This document shows, in pieces, positions 1-6,090 of a stretch of 12,528 bases of DNA. A program made the position numbers and the translations under genes. The notes beneath the pieces were generated by a model. That model was not told where the DNA came from and made no database searches. It saw only the letters and a program-made list of their open reading frames with translations. The stretch's first letter is position 1. The number at the start of each line of letters is the position of its first letter. The DNA comes from HGM12587 sp045128635 (GTDB taxonomy: Bacteria; Bacillota; Clostridia; Lachnospirales; Lachnospiraceae), in contig JBGVRS010000134.1 in the NCBI GenBank assembly GCA_045128635.1, forward strand, positions 1-12,528. Direction: 5' to 3'.

Positions 1-5
1 ATAAC

Positions 6-13
6 GAGGTGAG
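6..13 (+). promoter_or_regulatory. leuS ribosome binding site
   Basis: GAGGTGAG matches the anti-SD and ends four bases before ATG 18. It overlaps and so rules out the longer GTG start at 9. Confidence 0.85.
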
Positions 14-17
14 AAAA

Positions 18-2432
18 ATGGCAGTTCCTTTTAATCATAGGGCAGTCGAAGCAAAATGGCGTAAAAACTGGGCAGAAAATCCGGTAAACGTTGATGACGG
101 CAAAAAACCAAAATATTACTGTCTGGATATGTTCCCATATCCATCAGGAAACGGACTTCACGTAGGTCATTGGAGAGGTTATGTAATCTCTGACGTATGG
201 AGTCGTTATAAATTAATGCAGGGACACTATATCATTCATCCAATGGGATGGGATGCGTTCGGTCTTCCAGCAGAAAACTATGCAATCAAAATGGGTGTAC
301 ACCCAGCTATCACAACAGCACAGAACGTTGCGAATATCAAAAAACAGATTAACGAAATCGCAGCACTCTATGACTGGGATATGGAAGTAAACACAACAGA
401 TCCTGAATTCTACAAATGGACTCAGTGGATCTTCGTAAAAATGTTCAAAGAAGGACTTGCTTACGAAAAAGAATTCCCAATTAACTGGTGTCCATCATGT
501 AAGACAGGTCTTGCAAACGAAGAAGTAGTAAACGGCTGCTGCGAACGTTGCGGCGAACCTGTTACAAAGAAAAATCTTCGTCAGTGGATGTTAAAGATCA
601 CAGCTTATGCAGAACGTTTATTAAACGATCTTGACAAACTTGACTGGCCTGAAAAAGTTAAAAAGATGCAGGCTGACTGGATTGGTAAATCTTACGGTGC
701 AGAAGTAGATTTCCCAATCGAAGGCAGAGATGAAAAAATCACTGTTTATACAACACGTCCTGATACACTTCACGGTGCTACATTTATGGTGCTTGCTCCG
801 GAACATGCAATGGCAGCATCTTTAGCAACAGATGAAACAAGGGAAGCAGTTGAAAAATACATTTTTGATTCTTCTATGAAATCTAACGTAGACCGTCTTC
901 AGGATAAAGACAAAACAGGTGTATTTACAGGAAGTTACGCAATCAACCCATTAAACGGTGCAAAAACACCTATCTGGTTAGCTGATTACGTACTTGCTGA
1001 TTACGGTACAGGCGCAATCATGTGTGTACCTGCACATGATGACCGTGACTTTGAATTTGCGAAAAAATTTGATCTTCCAATCGTCCAGGTTATCGCAAAA
1101 GACGGCGTAGAAATCGAAAACATGGAAGAAGCATATACAGATGCAGTTGGTACTATGATCAATTCCGGTGAATGGAATGGCATGGAATCCGCAGTTCTGA
1201 AAAAAGAAGCTCCAATTATGATTGAAGAAATGGGCTTTGGTAAGAAGAAAGTAAACTATAAGTTACGTGACTGGGTATTCTCACGTCAGCGTTACTGGGG
1301 TGAACCTATTCCAATCATCCACTGTCCAAACTGTGGAAATGTACCGGTTCCAGAAGATCAGTTACCACTGAGACTTCCGGAAGTTGACAATTATCAGCCA
1401 ACAGGCACAGGGGAATCTCCACTGGCAGCAATTGAAGAATGGGTAAACACAACATGTCCATGCTGTGGTGCACCGGCGAAACGTGAAACAAATACAATGC
1501 CACAGTGGGCTGGTTCTTCCTGGTATTTCTTAAGATACGTAGACAGCAAAAATACAGAAGAATTAGTTTCTAAAGAAGCTGCTTCAAAATATTTACCGGT
1601 AGATATGTATATTGGTGGTGTAGAACATGCAGTTCTTCACTTATTATATTCTCGTTTCTACACAAAATTCTTATATGACATTGGTGTTGTAGATTTCGAA
1701 GAACCATTCACAAAACTGTTTAACCAGGGTATGATCACTGGTAAAAACGGTATTAAGATGAGTAAATCTAAAGGAAATGTTGTATCTCCGGACGATTTAG
1801 TAAGAGATTACGGCTGTGACTCCTTAAGACTTTACGAACTCTTCGTTGGACCACCAGAACTGGATGCAGAATGGGATGACAGAGGTATTGACGGTGTATA
1901 TCGTTTCCTCAACCGTTTCTGGAATCTTGTTATGGACAACAAAGATAAAAATACAGCAGAAACAAAAGAATCTGTAAAACTTCGTCATAAGATGATTTTT
2001 GAAATCTCTCAGAGATTCCAGAACTTCAGCTTAAACACAGTTGTTTCCGGTTTCATGGAATACAACAATAAGATGATCGAAATGGCGAAGAAAGAAGGCG
2101 GCATCGATAAAGCAACATTAGAAGCAGCAGTAGCAATGCTTGCTCCATTTGCTCCTCATATCAGTGAAGAGCTTTGGGAAGCACTTGGACATGACACAAG
2201 CGTATTTGCTCAGGGCTGGCCGGAATATGATGCTGAAAAGATGAAAGACGATGAAGTTGAAATCGCTGTTCAGATTAATGGTAAGACAAAAGCAGTTCTT
2301 TCTATCCCGGCGGATATGTCTAAAGAAGACGCAATCGCAGCAGGTAAAGAATTAATCGCTTCTAAGATTACAGGTACAATCGTGAAGGAAATTTATGTTC
2401 CAAAACGTATTGTAAACATCGTTGTTAAATAG
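18..2432 (+). CDS. leuS: Leucyl-tRNA synthetase
   Basis: Cytoplasmic class I aminoacyl-tRNA synthetase that charges tRNA-Leu with leucine using ATP. The 804-aa product has the bacterial LeuRS layout: the HIGH-type signature HVGH at about residues 48-51, a first zinc-knuckle Cys pair set (C158/C161 and C175/C178), the CP1 editing domain with TTRPDTLHG and the GTGAIMCVPAHDDRD stretch, a second CPNC...CPCC zinc module, the KMSKS loop at 580-584, and the C-terminal anticodon-binding domain. Its length equals that of Bacillus LeuRS. An in-frame GTG at 9 also exists, but it lies inside the Shine-Dalgarno GAGGTGAG (6-13), so ATG 18 is the start. The promoter and any T-box leader would lie left of the window. 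All catalytic signatures are present and the gene appears intact. Confidence 0.97.
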   Translation: MAVPFNHRAVEAKWRKNWAENPVNVDDGKKPKYYCLDMFPYPSGNGLHVGHWRGYVISDVWSRYKLMQGHYIIHPMGWDAFGLPAENYAIKMGVHPAITTAQNVANIKKQINEIAALYDWDMEVNTTDPEFYKWTQWIFVKMFKEGLAYEKEFPINWCPSCKTGLANEEVVNGCCERCGEPVTKKNLRQWMLKITAYAERLLNDLDKLDWPEKVKKMQADWIGKSYGAEVDFPIEGRDEKITVYTTRPDTLHGATFMVLAPEHAMAASLATDETREAVEKYIFDSSMKSNVDRLQDKDKTGVFTGSYAINPLNGAKTPIWLADYVLADYGTGAIMCVPAHDDRDFEFAKKFDLPIVQVIAKDGVEIENMEEAYTDAVGTMINSGEWNGMESAVLKKEAPIMIEEMGFGKKKVNYKLRDWVFSRQRYWGEPIPIIHCPNCGNVPVPEDQLPLRLPEVDNYQPTGTGESPLAAIEEWVNTTCPCCGAPAKRETNTMPQWAGSSWYFLRYVDSKNTEELVSKEAASKYLPVDMYIGGVEHAVLHLLYSRFYTKFLYDIGVVDFEEPFTKLFNQGMITGKNGIKMSKSKGNVVSPDDLVRDYGCDSLRLYELFVGPPELDAEWDDRGIDGVYRFLNRFWNLVMDNKDKNTAETKESVKLRHKMIFEISQRFQNFSLNTVVSGFMEYNNKMIEMAKKEGGIDKATLEAAVAMLAPFAPHISEELWEALGHDTSVFAQGWPEYDAEKMKDDEVEIAVQINGKTKAVLSIPADMSKEDAIAAGKELIASKITGTIVKEIYVPKRIVNIVVK

Positions 2433-2457
2433 TTTTCAAAAATACAAAAGAGATATT

Positions 2458-3711
2458 ATGAAAAATATGAATGAATCAATCAGACTCTCCCTCGGGAGAG
2501 TCTTGATTTTACTAAAATGGATATTATTTGCAGGAATTACGGGTGCAGTGCTTGGCGTGGTAGGAGCATATTTTGCCAGAAGTATCACATTTGTGACAGA
2601 GCTTCGTACCAATAACCCGTGGATTCTTTACTTATTGCCGTTTGTCGGTCTTTTGATTGTATTTATTTACAAATTTGAAAATAAAGGCGGCGGTACAAAC
2701 CTTGTCCTAGAGTCTGTGCAGGGAGGAAAAACAATTCCATTTCGAATGGCACCGATGATTTTTGCGGCGACTGTGCTGACACATTTTGGTGGCGGTTCTG
2801 CCGGACGTGAAGGTGCTGCATTACAGCTTGGTGGAAGCATTGCACAGGCAATCGGAAAAGTATTCAAATTAGATGAAAAGAATACAAAAATCATGATCAT
2901 GTGTGGGATGGCAGCGGGATTTTCTGCGTTATTTGGTACTCCGCTGGCAGCTACGGTATTTGCCATTGAAGTAGTAACTGTTGGTGTGGTGCATTATTCA
3001 GCGCTGGTGCCATGTACGGTGGCTTCTTTAACTGCTTTTGAGGTGGCACATCTTTGTGGTGGACATGCTGAGGCCTTTCCAGTGCATAACATTCCGGAAT
3101 TTGCTTTAAAAGGTGCATTGCTTATTGGTCTTTTGGCATTATTGTGTGCTTTGTTGAGTGTGATTTTCTGTAAGACCTTACATGGGGCAGAACATTTATA
3201 CAAAAAATATATTAAAAATCCATATCTAAGAATTTTCGTAGGTAGTGTATTAGTCATTATCCTTGCGAAAATATTTGGAACAACAGATTATCTTGGCGGC
3301 GGCATGAATATTGTTGAGAAAGCAGTGGAAGGTGAAGTTGTCTGGGCTGCCTTTGCATTGAAACTGTTATTTACTGCGGTTTCTTTAGGTGCCGGCTTTA
3401 AAGGCGGTGAAATTGTACCGACTTTATTTGTGGGTGGTACTTTTGGATGTCTGTTTGGACAGATTGCAGGATTTTCACCATCCCTTTGTGCAGCCTGTGG
3501 TATGATTGCGCTGTTTAGTGCGGTGACAAATAGTCCGTTGGCATCACTGGTACTTGGATTTGAATTATTTGGTTTTGAGGGTATGCCATATTACTTGATC
3601 GCAGTTGCGATTGGATATATGGAATCCGGATATTTTGGATTGTATCACAGTCAGACTGTGAAATTTTCGAAGATGGAACCTGAAGAAATTAATCAAAAAG
3701 TAAAAGAATAA
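2458..3711 (+). CDS. CLC-family anion channel/transporter
   Basis: Integral membrane protein of the CLC (voltage-gated chloride channel/antiporter) family, 417 aa from ATG 2458 (ATG 2467 is an alternative). Many hydrophobic helices span the whole length, and no C-terminal CBS domains are present. Visible signatures: GREG at 116-119, where E118 is the expected external gating glutamate; GGEIVP at 316-321, matching the second anion-binding GxFxP-type segment; and PLAATVFAIEV at 162-172. Two positions differ from E. coli ClcA. The first anion motif GSGIP is replaced by GGGTN (77-81), and the intracellular proton glutamate (E203 in ClcA) aligns with V172. Chloride selectivity and proton coupling are therefore not assured. 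The gene follows leuS by 25 bp. No good Shine-Dalgarno is visible beyond a weak AGAG, and a hairpin overlaps its first codons. Confidence 0.88.
   Translation: MKNMNESIRLSLGRVLILLKWILFAGITGAVLGVVGAYFARSITFVTELRTNNPWILYLLPFVGLLIVFIYKFENKGGGTNLVLESVQGGKTIPFRMAPMIFAATVLTHFGGGSAGREGAALQLGGSIAQAIGKVFKLDEKNTKIMIMCGMAAGFSALFGTPLAATVFAIEVVTVGVVHYSALVPCTVASLTAFEVAHLCGGHAEAFPVHNIPEFALKGALLIGLLALLCALLSVIFCKTLHGAEHLYKKYIKNPYLRIFVGSVLVIILAKIFGTTDYLGGGMNIVEKAVEGEVVWAAFALKLLFTAVSLGAGFKGGEIVPTLFVGGTFGCLFGQIAGFSPSLCAACGMIALFSAVTNSPLASLVLGFELFGFEGMPYYLIAVAIGYMESGYFGLYHSQTVKFSKMEPEEINQKVKE
2482..2509 (+). terminator. Terminator-like hairpin between leuS and clc
   Basis: A perfect 9-bp stem (AGACTCTCC, loop CTCG, GGAGAGTCT, 2482-2503) is followed by a moderately T-rich run TGATTTT. 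It lies 50 bp after the leuS stop, inside codons 9-16 of the CLC gene. It may act as an attenuating or partial terminator for leuS transcripts. The U-tract is interrupted by G and A, so strength is uncertain. Confidence 0.5.
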
Positions 3712-3758
3712 AGATGTTGGTTTTTGTTGGATTTGTGTGGAAATATTCCTAATTTCCA

Positions 3759-3787
3759 TTGACTTCTAGCATAGATTTTACTATAAT
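3759..3787 (+). promoter_or_regulatory. Sigma-A promoter of the pduO-like gene
   Basis: The -35 TTGACT (3759-3764), a 17-bp spacer and the -10 TATAAT (3782-3787) are close to perfect. The start would fall near 3794, giving a leader of about 30 nt, too short for a cobalamin riboswitch. A small inverted repeat (GGAAAT at 3739-3744, ATTTCC at 3752-3757) lies just upstream of the -35. Confidence 0.85.
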
Positions 3788-3824
3788 ATTTATAGTTATG
3801 AACACTATGCGAAAGGAGTCCGAC

Positions 3825-4883
3825 ATGGAAATGTTCACAGGCAGCGGAGACCGCGGCATGACCAGTTTAAAACGTGATAAAAACGTGTCTAAAGCTGATG
3901 ATCGTATCCAAGCAATCGGTGAGATTGAAGATTTAATCACTCACATTGGTATGATCAAACTTCATGCGGACGACTTATCCCTGAAGGCAGATTTAGAAAA
4001 GATTCAGAGAAACCTTCTGATCTGTATTGAAGGTATCAATGATCCTTATCATAAAGACTATAAGATTAGCGAAGAAGAAGTGAAGATTCTGTCTGAGAAG
4101 ACAGAAAACTTAAAGGCATCTTATCCGATGACTGCATACGAACCACTTCCGGGTGGCTGTGAAGCATCACTTCGTATTGATATGGCAAGAAGTGTTGCAA
4201 GACGTGCGGAACGCTGGCTTACTTCTTCAGATAAAAAGTATGGTGGACAGCCTGCAAGAAAGCAGTACATGAATCTACTTGGCAGTTACTTATATGCGCT
4301 TGCAAGATATACAGATTATGTAGATTCCAAGAAGCCTGCGCAGCCGGCAGCTCCAGTTGTACAGCCAGTTTCACCAGCACCGGCAAAACCGGTGAATGAA
4401 AAGGTTCCGGTAATGGAACTGACAAAAGAAATCGTTGTACAGGAAGTATTGAAGAGAATTCAGACTATGGACAGAGTAACGCTTGATATTGCAAAGAAAT
4501 TAATTGAAAAGATTGAAGGCTATGCAACAAGCGTAGGGAAAAAGGCAGTTGTTGCAGTTTGTGGACCAGATGGAAATCCTGTTGCAGTACATGTGATGGA
4601 TGGAGCGTTCCTTGTAAGTTTTGATGTGGCTGTAAAAAAAGCCTATACAGCAGTTTCAGTGAAAATGTCTACTATGGAACTTGGAAAACTTGTACAGCCG
4701 GGACAGACATTTGCAGGACTGGAACAAATTGAAAGTGATAAACTTGTATTCTTTGGCGGTGGTGTTCCATTGTTCGTAGGAGATAACCTTGTAGGTGGTC
4801 TTGGTATCAGCGGCGGTACCGGAGAAGAAGATGATGACATTGCACAGTATGCGTTAAGTGTATTTGAGGAATGTTGCAAATAA
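3825..4883 (+). CDS. PduO-like cobalamin adenosyltransferase with GlcG/HbpS-type C-terminal domain
   Basis: A 352-aa two-domain protein. Residues 1 to about 165 match PduO-type ATP:cob(I)alamin adenosyltransferases: the N-terminal nucleotide loop TGSGDRGMTSL (5-15), LPGG, and the RRAER helix (126-130) that binds ATP. This domain makes adenosylcobalamin. A Pro/Ala-rich linker follows (about 169-196). Residues 197-352 form a GlcG/HbpS (DUF336, PduO C-terminal) domain, a fold linked to heme or cofactor binding, with glycine-rich GGGVP and GGLGISGG segments. The same domain order occurs in Salmonella PduO, but no propanediol-utilisation genes lie here. Start ATG 3825 is set by AAAGGAG (3812-3818) and by the promoter that overlaps longer starts. 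A conserved GT(V/I)DEL-type acidic segment reads GEIEDL here, so catalytic competence needs checking. It is a single-gene transcription unit. Confidence 0.85.
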   Translation: MEMFTGSGDRGMTSLKRDKNVSKADDRIQAIGEIEDLITHIGMIKLHADDLSLKADLEKIQRNLLICIEGINDPYHKDYKISEEEVKILSEKTENLKASYPMTAYEPLPGGCEASLRIDMARSVARRAERWLTSSDKKYGGQPARKQYMNLLGSYLYALARYTDYVDSKKPAQPAAPVVQPVSPAPAKPVNEKVPVMELTKEIVVQEVLKRIQTMDRVTLDIAKKLIEKIEGYATSVGKKAVVAVCGPDGNPVAVHVMDGAFLVSFDVAVKKAYTAVSVKMSTMELGKLVQPGQTFAGLEQIESDKLVFFGGGVPLFVGDNLVGGLGISGGTGEEDDDIAQYALSVFEECCK

Positions 4884-4901
4884 AATACATAGAATTAGGT
4901 T

Positions 4902-4930
4902 GAGGATATCCGAAAGGATATCCTCTTTTT
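4902..4930 (+). terminator. Rho-independent terminator of the pduO-like gene
   Basis: A perfect 10-bp stem GAGGATATCC / GGATATCCTC closed by a GAAA tetraloop is followed by TTTTT, 18 bp after the stop codon. There is no T-run on the other strand, so it should act mainly on + strand transcripts. Confidence 0.95.
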
Positions 4931-4956
4931 GCGTGTAAAAATGAAAAAGAAACTTG

Positions 4957-5247
4957 TTAAAACCTATTCTTTGATAAGATGTTTTGAGCAAAATTAATCG
5001 TCTGATTAATTTGTTGTACTTCCTGCTCAGATTTCCCTTCTTTTAATATAGAAAAGAGAATTTCGAATTCCTGTGGAGTAAAAGAAATATTCTGTTTCCT
5101 GGCACTGGTCATAGCGGCCATTAAAATCGGCAGAATATCTTGTTCTGACTTTCCTTCTATTTTCTCGGATATTTTTGTTAATAAAAACACTTTTTTAGGA
5201 TCCATACCAGCCAGTGCCGGATGGTTCTTCCACGTAGGTAAACTCAT
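4957..5247 (-). CDS. Small helical protein of unknown function, third gene of the - strand cluster
   Basis: 96 aa, not recognised as a named family. The N-terminus carries WKNHPALAGMDPKKV. The rest is charged and amphipathic, suggesting a small helical bundle, with two similar GKSEQ(D/E) segments that hint at an internal helical repeat. There is no signal peptide, transmembrane segment or Cys. The start at 5247 lies inside the preceding gene (53-nt overlap) and has GGAAGGAAG about 11 bases upstream. A shorter start, MDPKK at 5205, would reduce the overlap to 11 nt. The NHPAL stretch looks like conserved coding sequence from memory of similar clostridial proteins, which favours the longer form. 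Likely cotranscribed and translationally coupled with the two genes before it. Confidence 0.65.
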   Translation of the reverse strand: MSLPTWKNHPALAGMDPKKVFLLTKISEKIEGKSEQDILPILMAAMTSARKQNISFTPQEFEILFSILKEGKSEQEVQQINQTINFAQNILSKNRF

Positions 5248-5608
5248 CGACCAAATCGCTTCCTTCCATCATTTTTTGCATGGAGCTTAAATCAGGCATG
5301 GGAAAATTGCTGTTTCCAAAAAACGGGGGCATATTAGAGTGTTCAGAGGTAGATTGTTCACTGCCCATTCCTTCAAACATTTTAAATAACGCCTGATATT
5401 CGTCCATGTGATTCATCATATTCTGAATCATCTCAAAGGTATGCATAAATTCCAGAAATTTTAGATAGAGATTGATTAAATTCTGGATATGTAAAGGAAA
5501 ATAAGGGAGAAAAAGCTTTAGGGTTTCTATCAGTGTCGGATTGCTTCCATGACAAGAAGGGCATCCGAAGATGCCCCCAGGACTATTTCCAAAGAAATTA
5601 GCAGCCAC
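5195..5608 (-). CDS. Met-rich hypothetical protein, middle gene of the - strand cluster
   Basis: 137 aa from a proposed GTG start at 5608. This start overlaps the upstream stop codon by 11 nt and has GGAG six bases before it. The frame is open much further upstream, but that part only shadows the Cys-rich gene. The protein begins with a Gly/Phe-rich turn and a CPSCH motif (residues 16-20). A hydrophobic helical stretch follows (LKLFLPYFPLHI and beyond), then a Met-rich helical segment (MIQNMMNHM), a low-complexity Ser/Pro/Phe region and a Met-rich end. No catalytic motif or known family is recognised. Its place between a Cys/Gly-rich protein and a small helical protein, all overlapping, suggests a structural role in the same assembly. 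The exact start is uncertain. Confidence 0.6.
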   Translation of the reverse strand: MAANFFGNSPGGIFGCPSCHGSNPTLIETLKLFLPYFPLHIQNLINLYLKFLEFMHTFEMIQNMMNHMDEYQALFKMFEGMGSEQSTSEHSNMPPFFGNSNFPMPDLSSMQKMMEGSDLVDEFTYVEEPSGTGWYGS

Positions 5609-5924
5609 AGCCGTCTCCACAAGAGTTTCCGCAACCGTTGTTCCAAGGTGTGCTGCATCCGCAATTGTTGTTGCAACCGCAGTTATTACCGCCAAATCCA
5701 ATGCCATTGCCACCACCGCAGAAGAGAAGCAGTAAGATAATCCAGATACAACTGTTGTCGCCACAGCCATCACCACAGCCGTTGCCACATCCGCCACCGA
5801 AGAAGCCATTGCCGTTACCGCAAATGCTAAGCAGTAAGATGATCCAAATAATAGAACAGCAGCAGTCATTGCCATTTGACATGCGGTTATTGCCACATCC
5901 GCATCCAGAAGATAAGTTTCCCAT
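5598..5924 (-). CDS. Cys/Gly/Asn-rich repeat protein with two hydrophobic segments, possible spore-surface protein
   Basis: 108 aa with about 19 Cys and 30 Gly. It resembles clostridial proteins annotated as 'chorion class high-cysteine' proteins and is broadly like small Gly-rich sporulation proteins; this is resemblance from memory, not a search. Two nearly repeated modules each hold a short hydrophobic run (SIIWIILLLSICG and CIWIILLLLFCGG) flanked by CGNGCGDGCG-type turns. The DNA repeats too: 20-bp segments at 5729-5748 and 5831-5850 match at 18 positions, 102 bp (34 codons) apart. Start ATG 5924 has an excellent GGAGGT (5931-5936), six bases away. A CATANNNTA-type promoter lies just upstream. 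Spore coat or envelope localisation with disulfide cross-linking is an inference. Confidence 0.8.
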   Translation of the reverse strand: MGNLSSGCGCGNNRMSNGNDCCCSIIWIILLLSICGNGNGFFGGGCGNGCGDGCGDNSCIWIILLLLFCGGGNGIGFGGNNCGCNNNCGCSTPWNNGCGNSCGDGCGC

Positions 5925-5955
5925 AGGAATACCTCCAAAATTTTTCTTTACACCT

Positions 5956-5982
5956 TATCATATGTAGAGGAGGAAAATGTGT
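5956..5982 (-). promoter_or_regulatory. Putative sporulation (sigma-K/E-like) promoter of the - strand cluster
   Basis: Read on the - strand, CATATGATA (5964-5956) fits the mother-cell -10 consensus CATANNNTA. An AC dinucleotide at 5982-5981 sits 16 bp upstream, as expected for a sigma-K -35. A start near 5948 would leave a leader of about 24 nt containing the GGAGGT site. The motif is short, so chance occurrence cannot be excluded. Confidence 0.5.
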
Positions 5983-6003
5983 GATAGAAAAAGTGACATT
6001 CGG

Positions 6004-6032
6004 TTGACATTTAAAAATAGATTGTATACAAT
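6004..6032 (+). promoter_or_regulatory. Sigma-A promoter of the citrate synthase-gntR-icd operon
   Basis: Consensus -35 TTGACA (6004-6009), a 17-bp spacer and -10 TACAAT (6027-6032). Transcription should start near 6039, about 50 nt before ATG 6091. The -10 lies inside the first palindromic operator. Confidence 0.85.
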
Positions 6033-6058
6033 AATACAAGTTGCGTATGTATACAATC
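6020..6058 (+). promoter_or_regulatory. Paired GTATAC palindromes, probable GntR operators
   Basis: ATTGTATACAAT (6021-6032) is a perfect 12-bp palindrome covering the -10 box. TATGTATACAAT (6046-6057) is a near copy in the early leader, centred 25 bp downstream. The outer arms (GATTGTATACA at 6020-6030 and TGTATACAATC at 6048-6058) also form an 11-bp inverted repeat. A further half-site, ATTGTA, lies at 6066-6071. TGTATACA-type palindromes are common targets of FCD-type GntR regulators, and one is encoded in this operon. The placement predicts repression. Confidence 0.75.
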
Positions 6059-6090
6059 GAAACAGATTGTAAGTCGCAGGAGGAAGAGTT

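Noticed and set aside
3759..3824. A TTG-initiated N-terminal extension of the pduO-like protein
   Set aside because: It would start on the -35 box and include the -10. The AAAGGAG site points to ATG 3825.
3712..3824. Cobalamin or other riboswitch upstream of the pduO-like gene
   Set aside because: The leader after the consensus promoter is only about 30 nt, too short for a known aptamer.
5598..5608. Programmed frameshift fusing the Cys-rich and Met-rich genes
   Set aside because: No slippery heptamer is visible at the junction. A GTG with GGAG upstream overlapping the stop codon explains the arrangement more simply.
5195..5938. A single 247-aa reading frame on the - strand
   Set aside because: Its first 110 codons overlap the Cys-rich gene out of frame and give low-complexity Ala/Val/Met sequence. 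It begins with a TTG inside the GGAGGT site of the real gene. Only the part after about 5608 looks like a protein.
5638..5967. A 109-aa + strand reading frame rich in Pro, Leu and Gln
   Set aside because: It is the antisense shadow of the Cys/Gly-rich gene (GGN and TGY codons read backwards) and has no convincing ribosome binding site.
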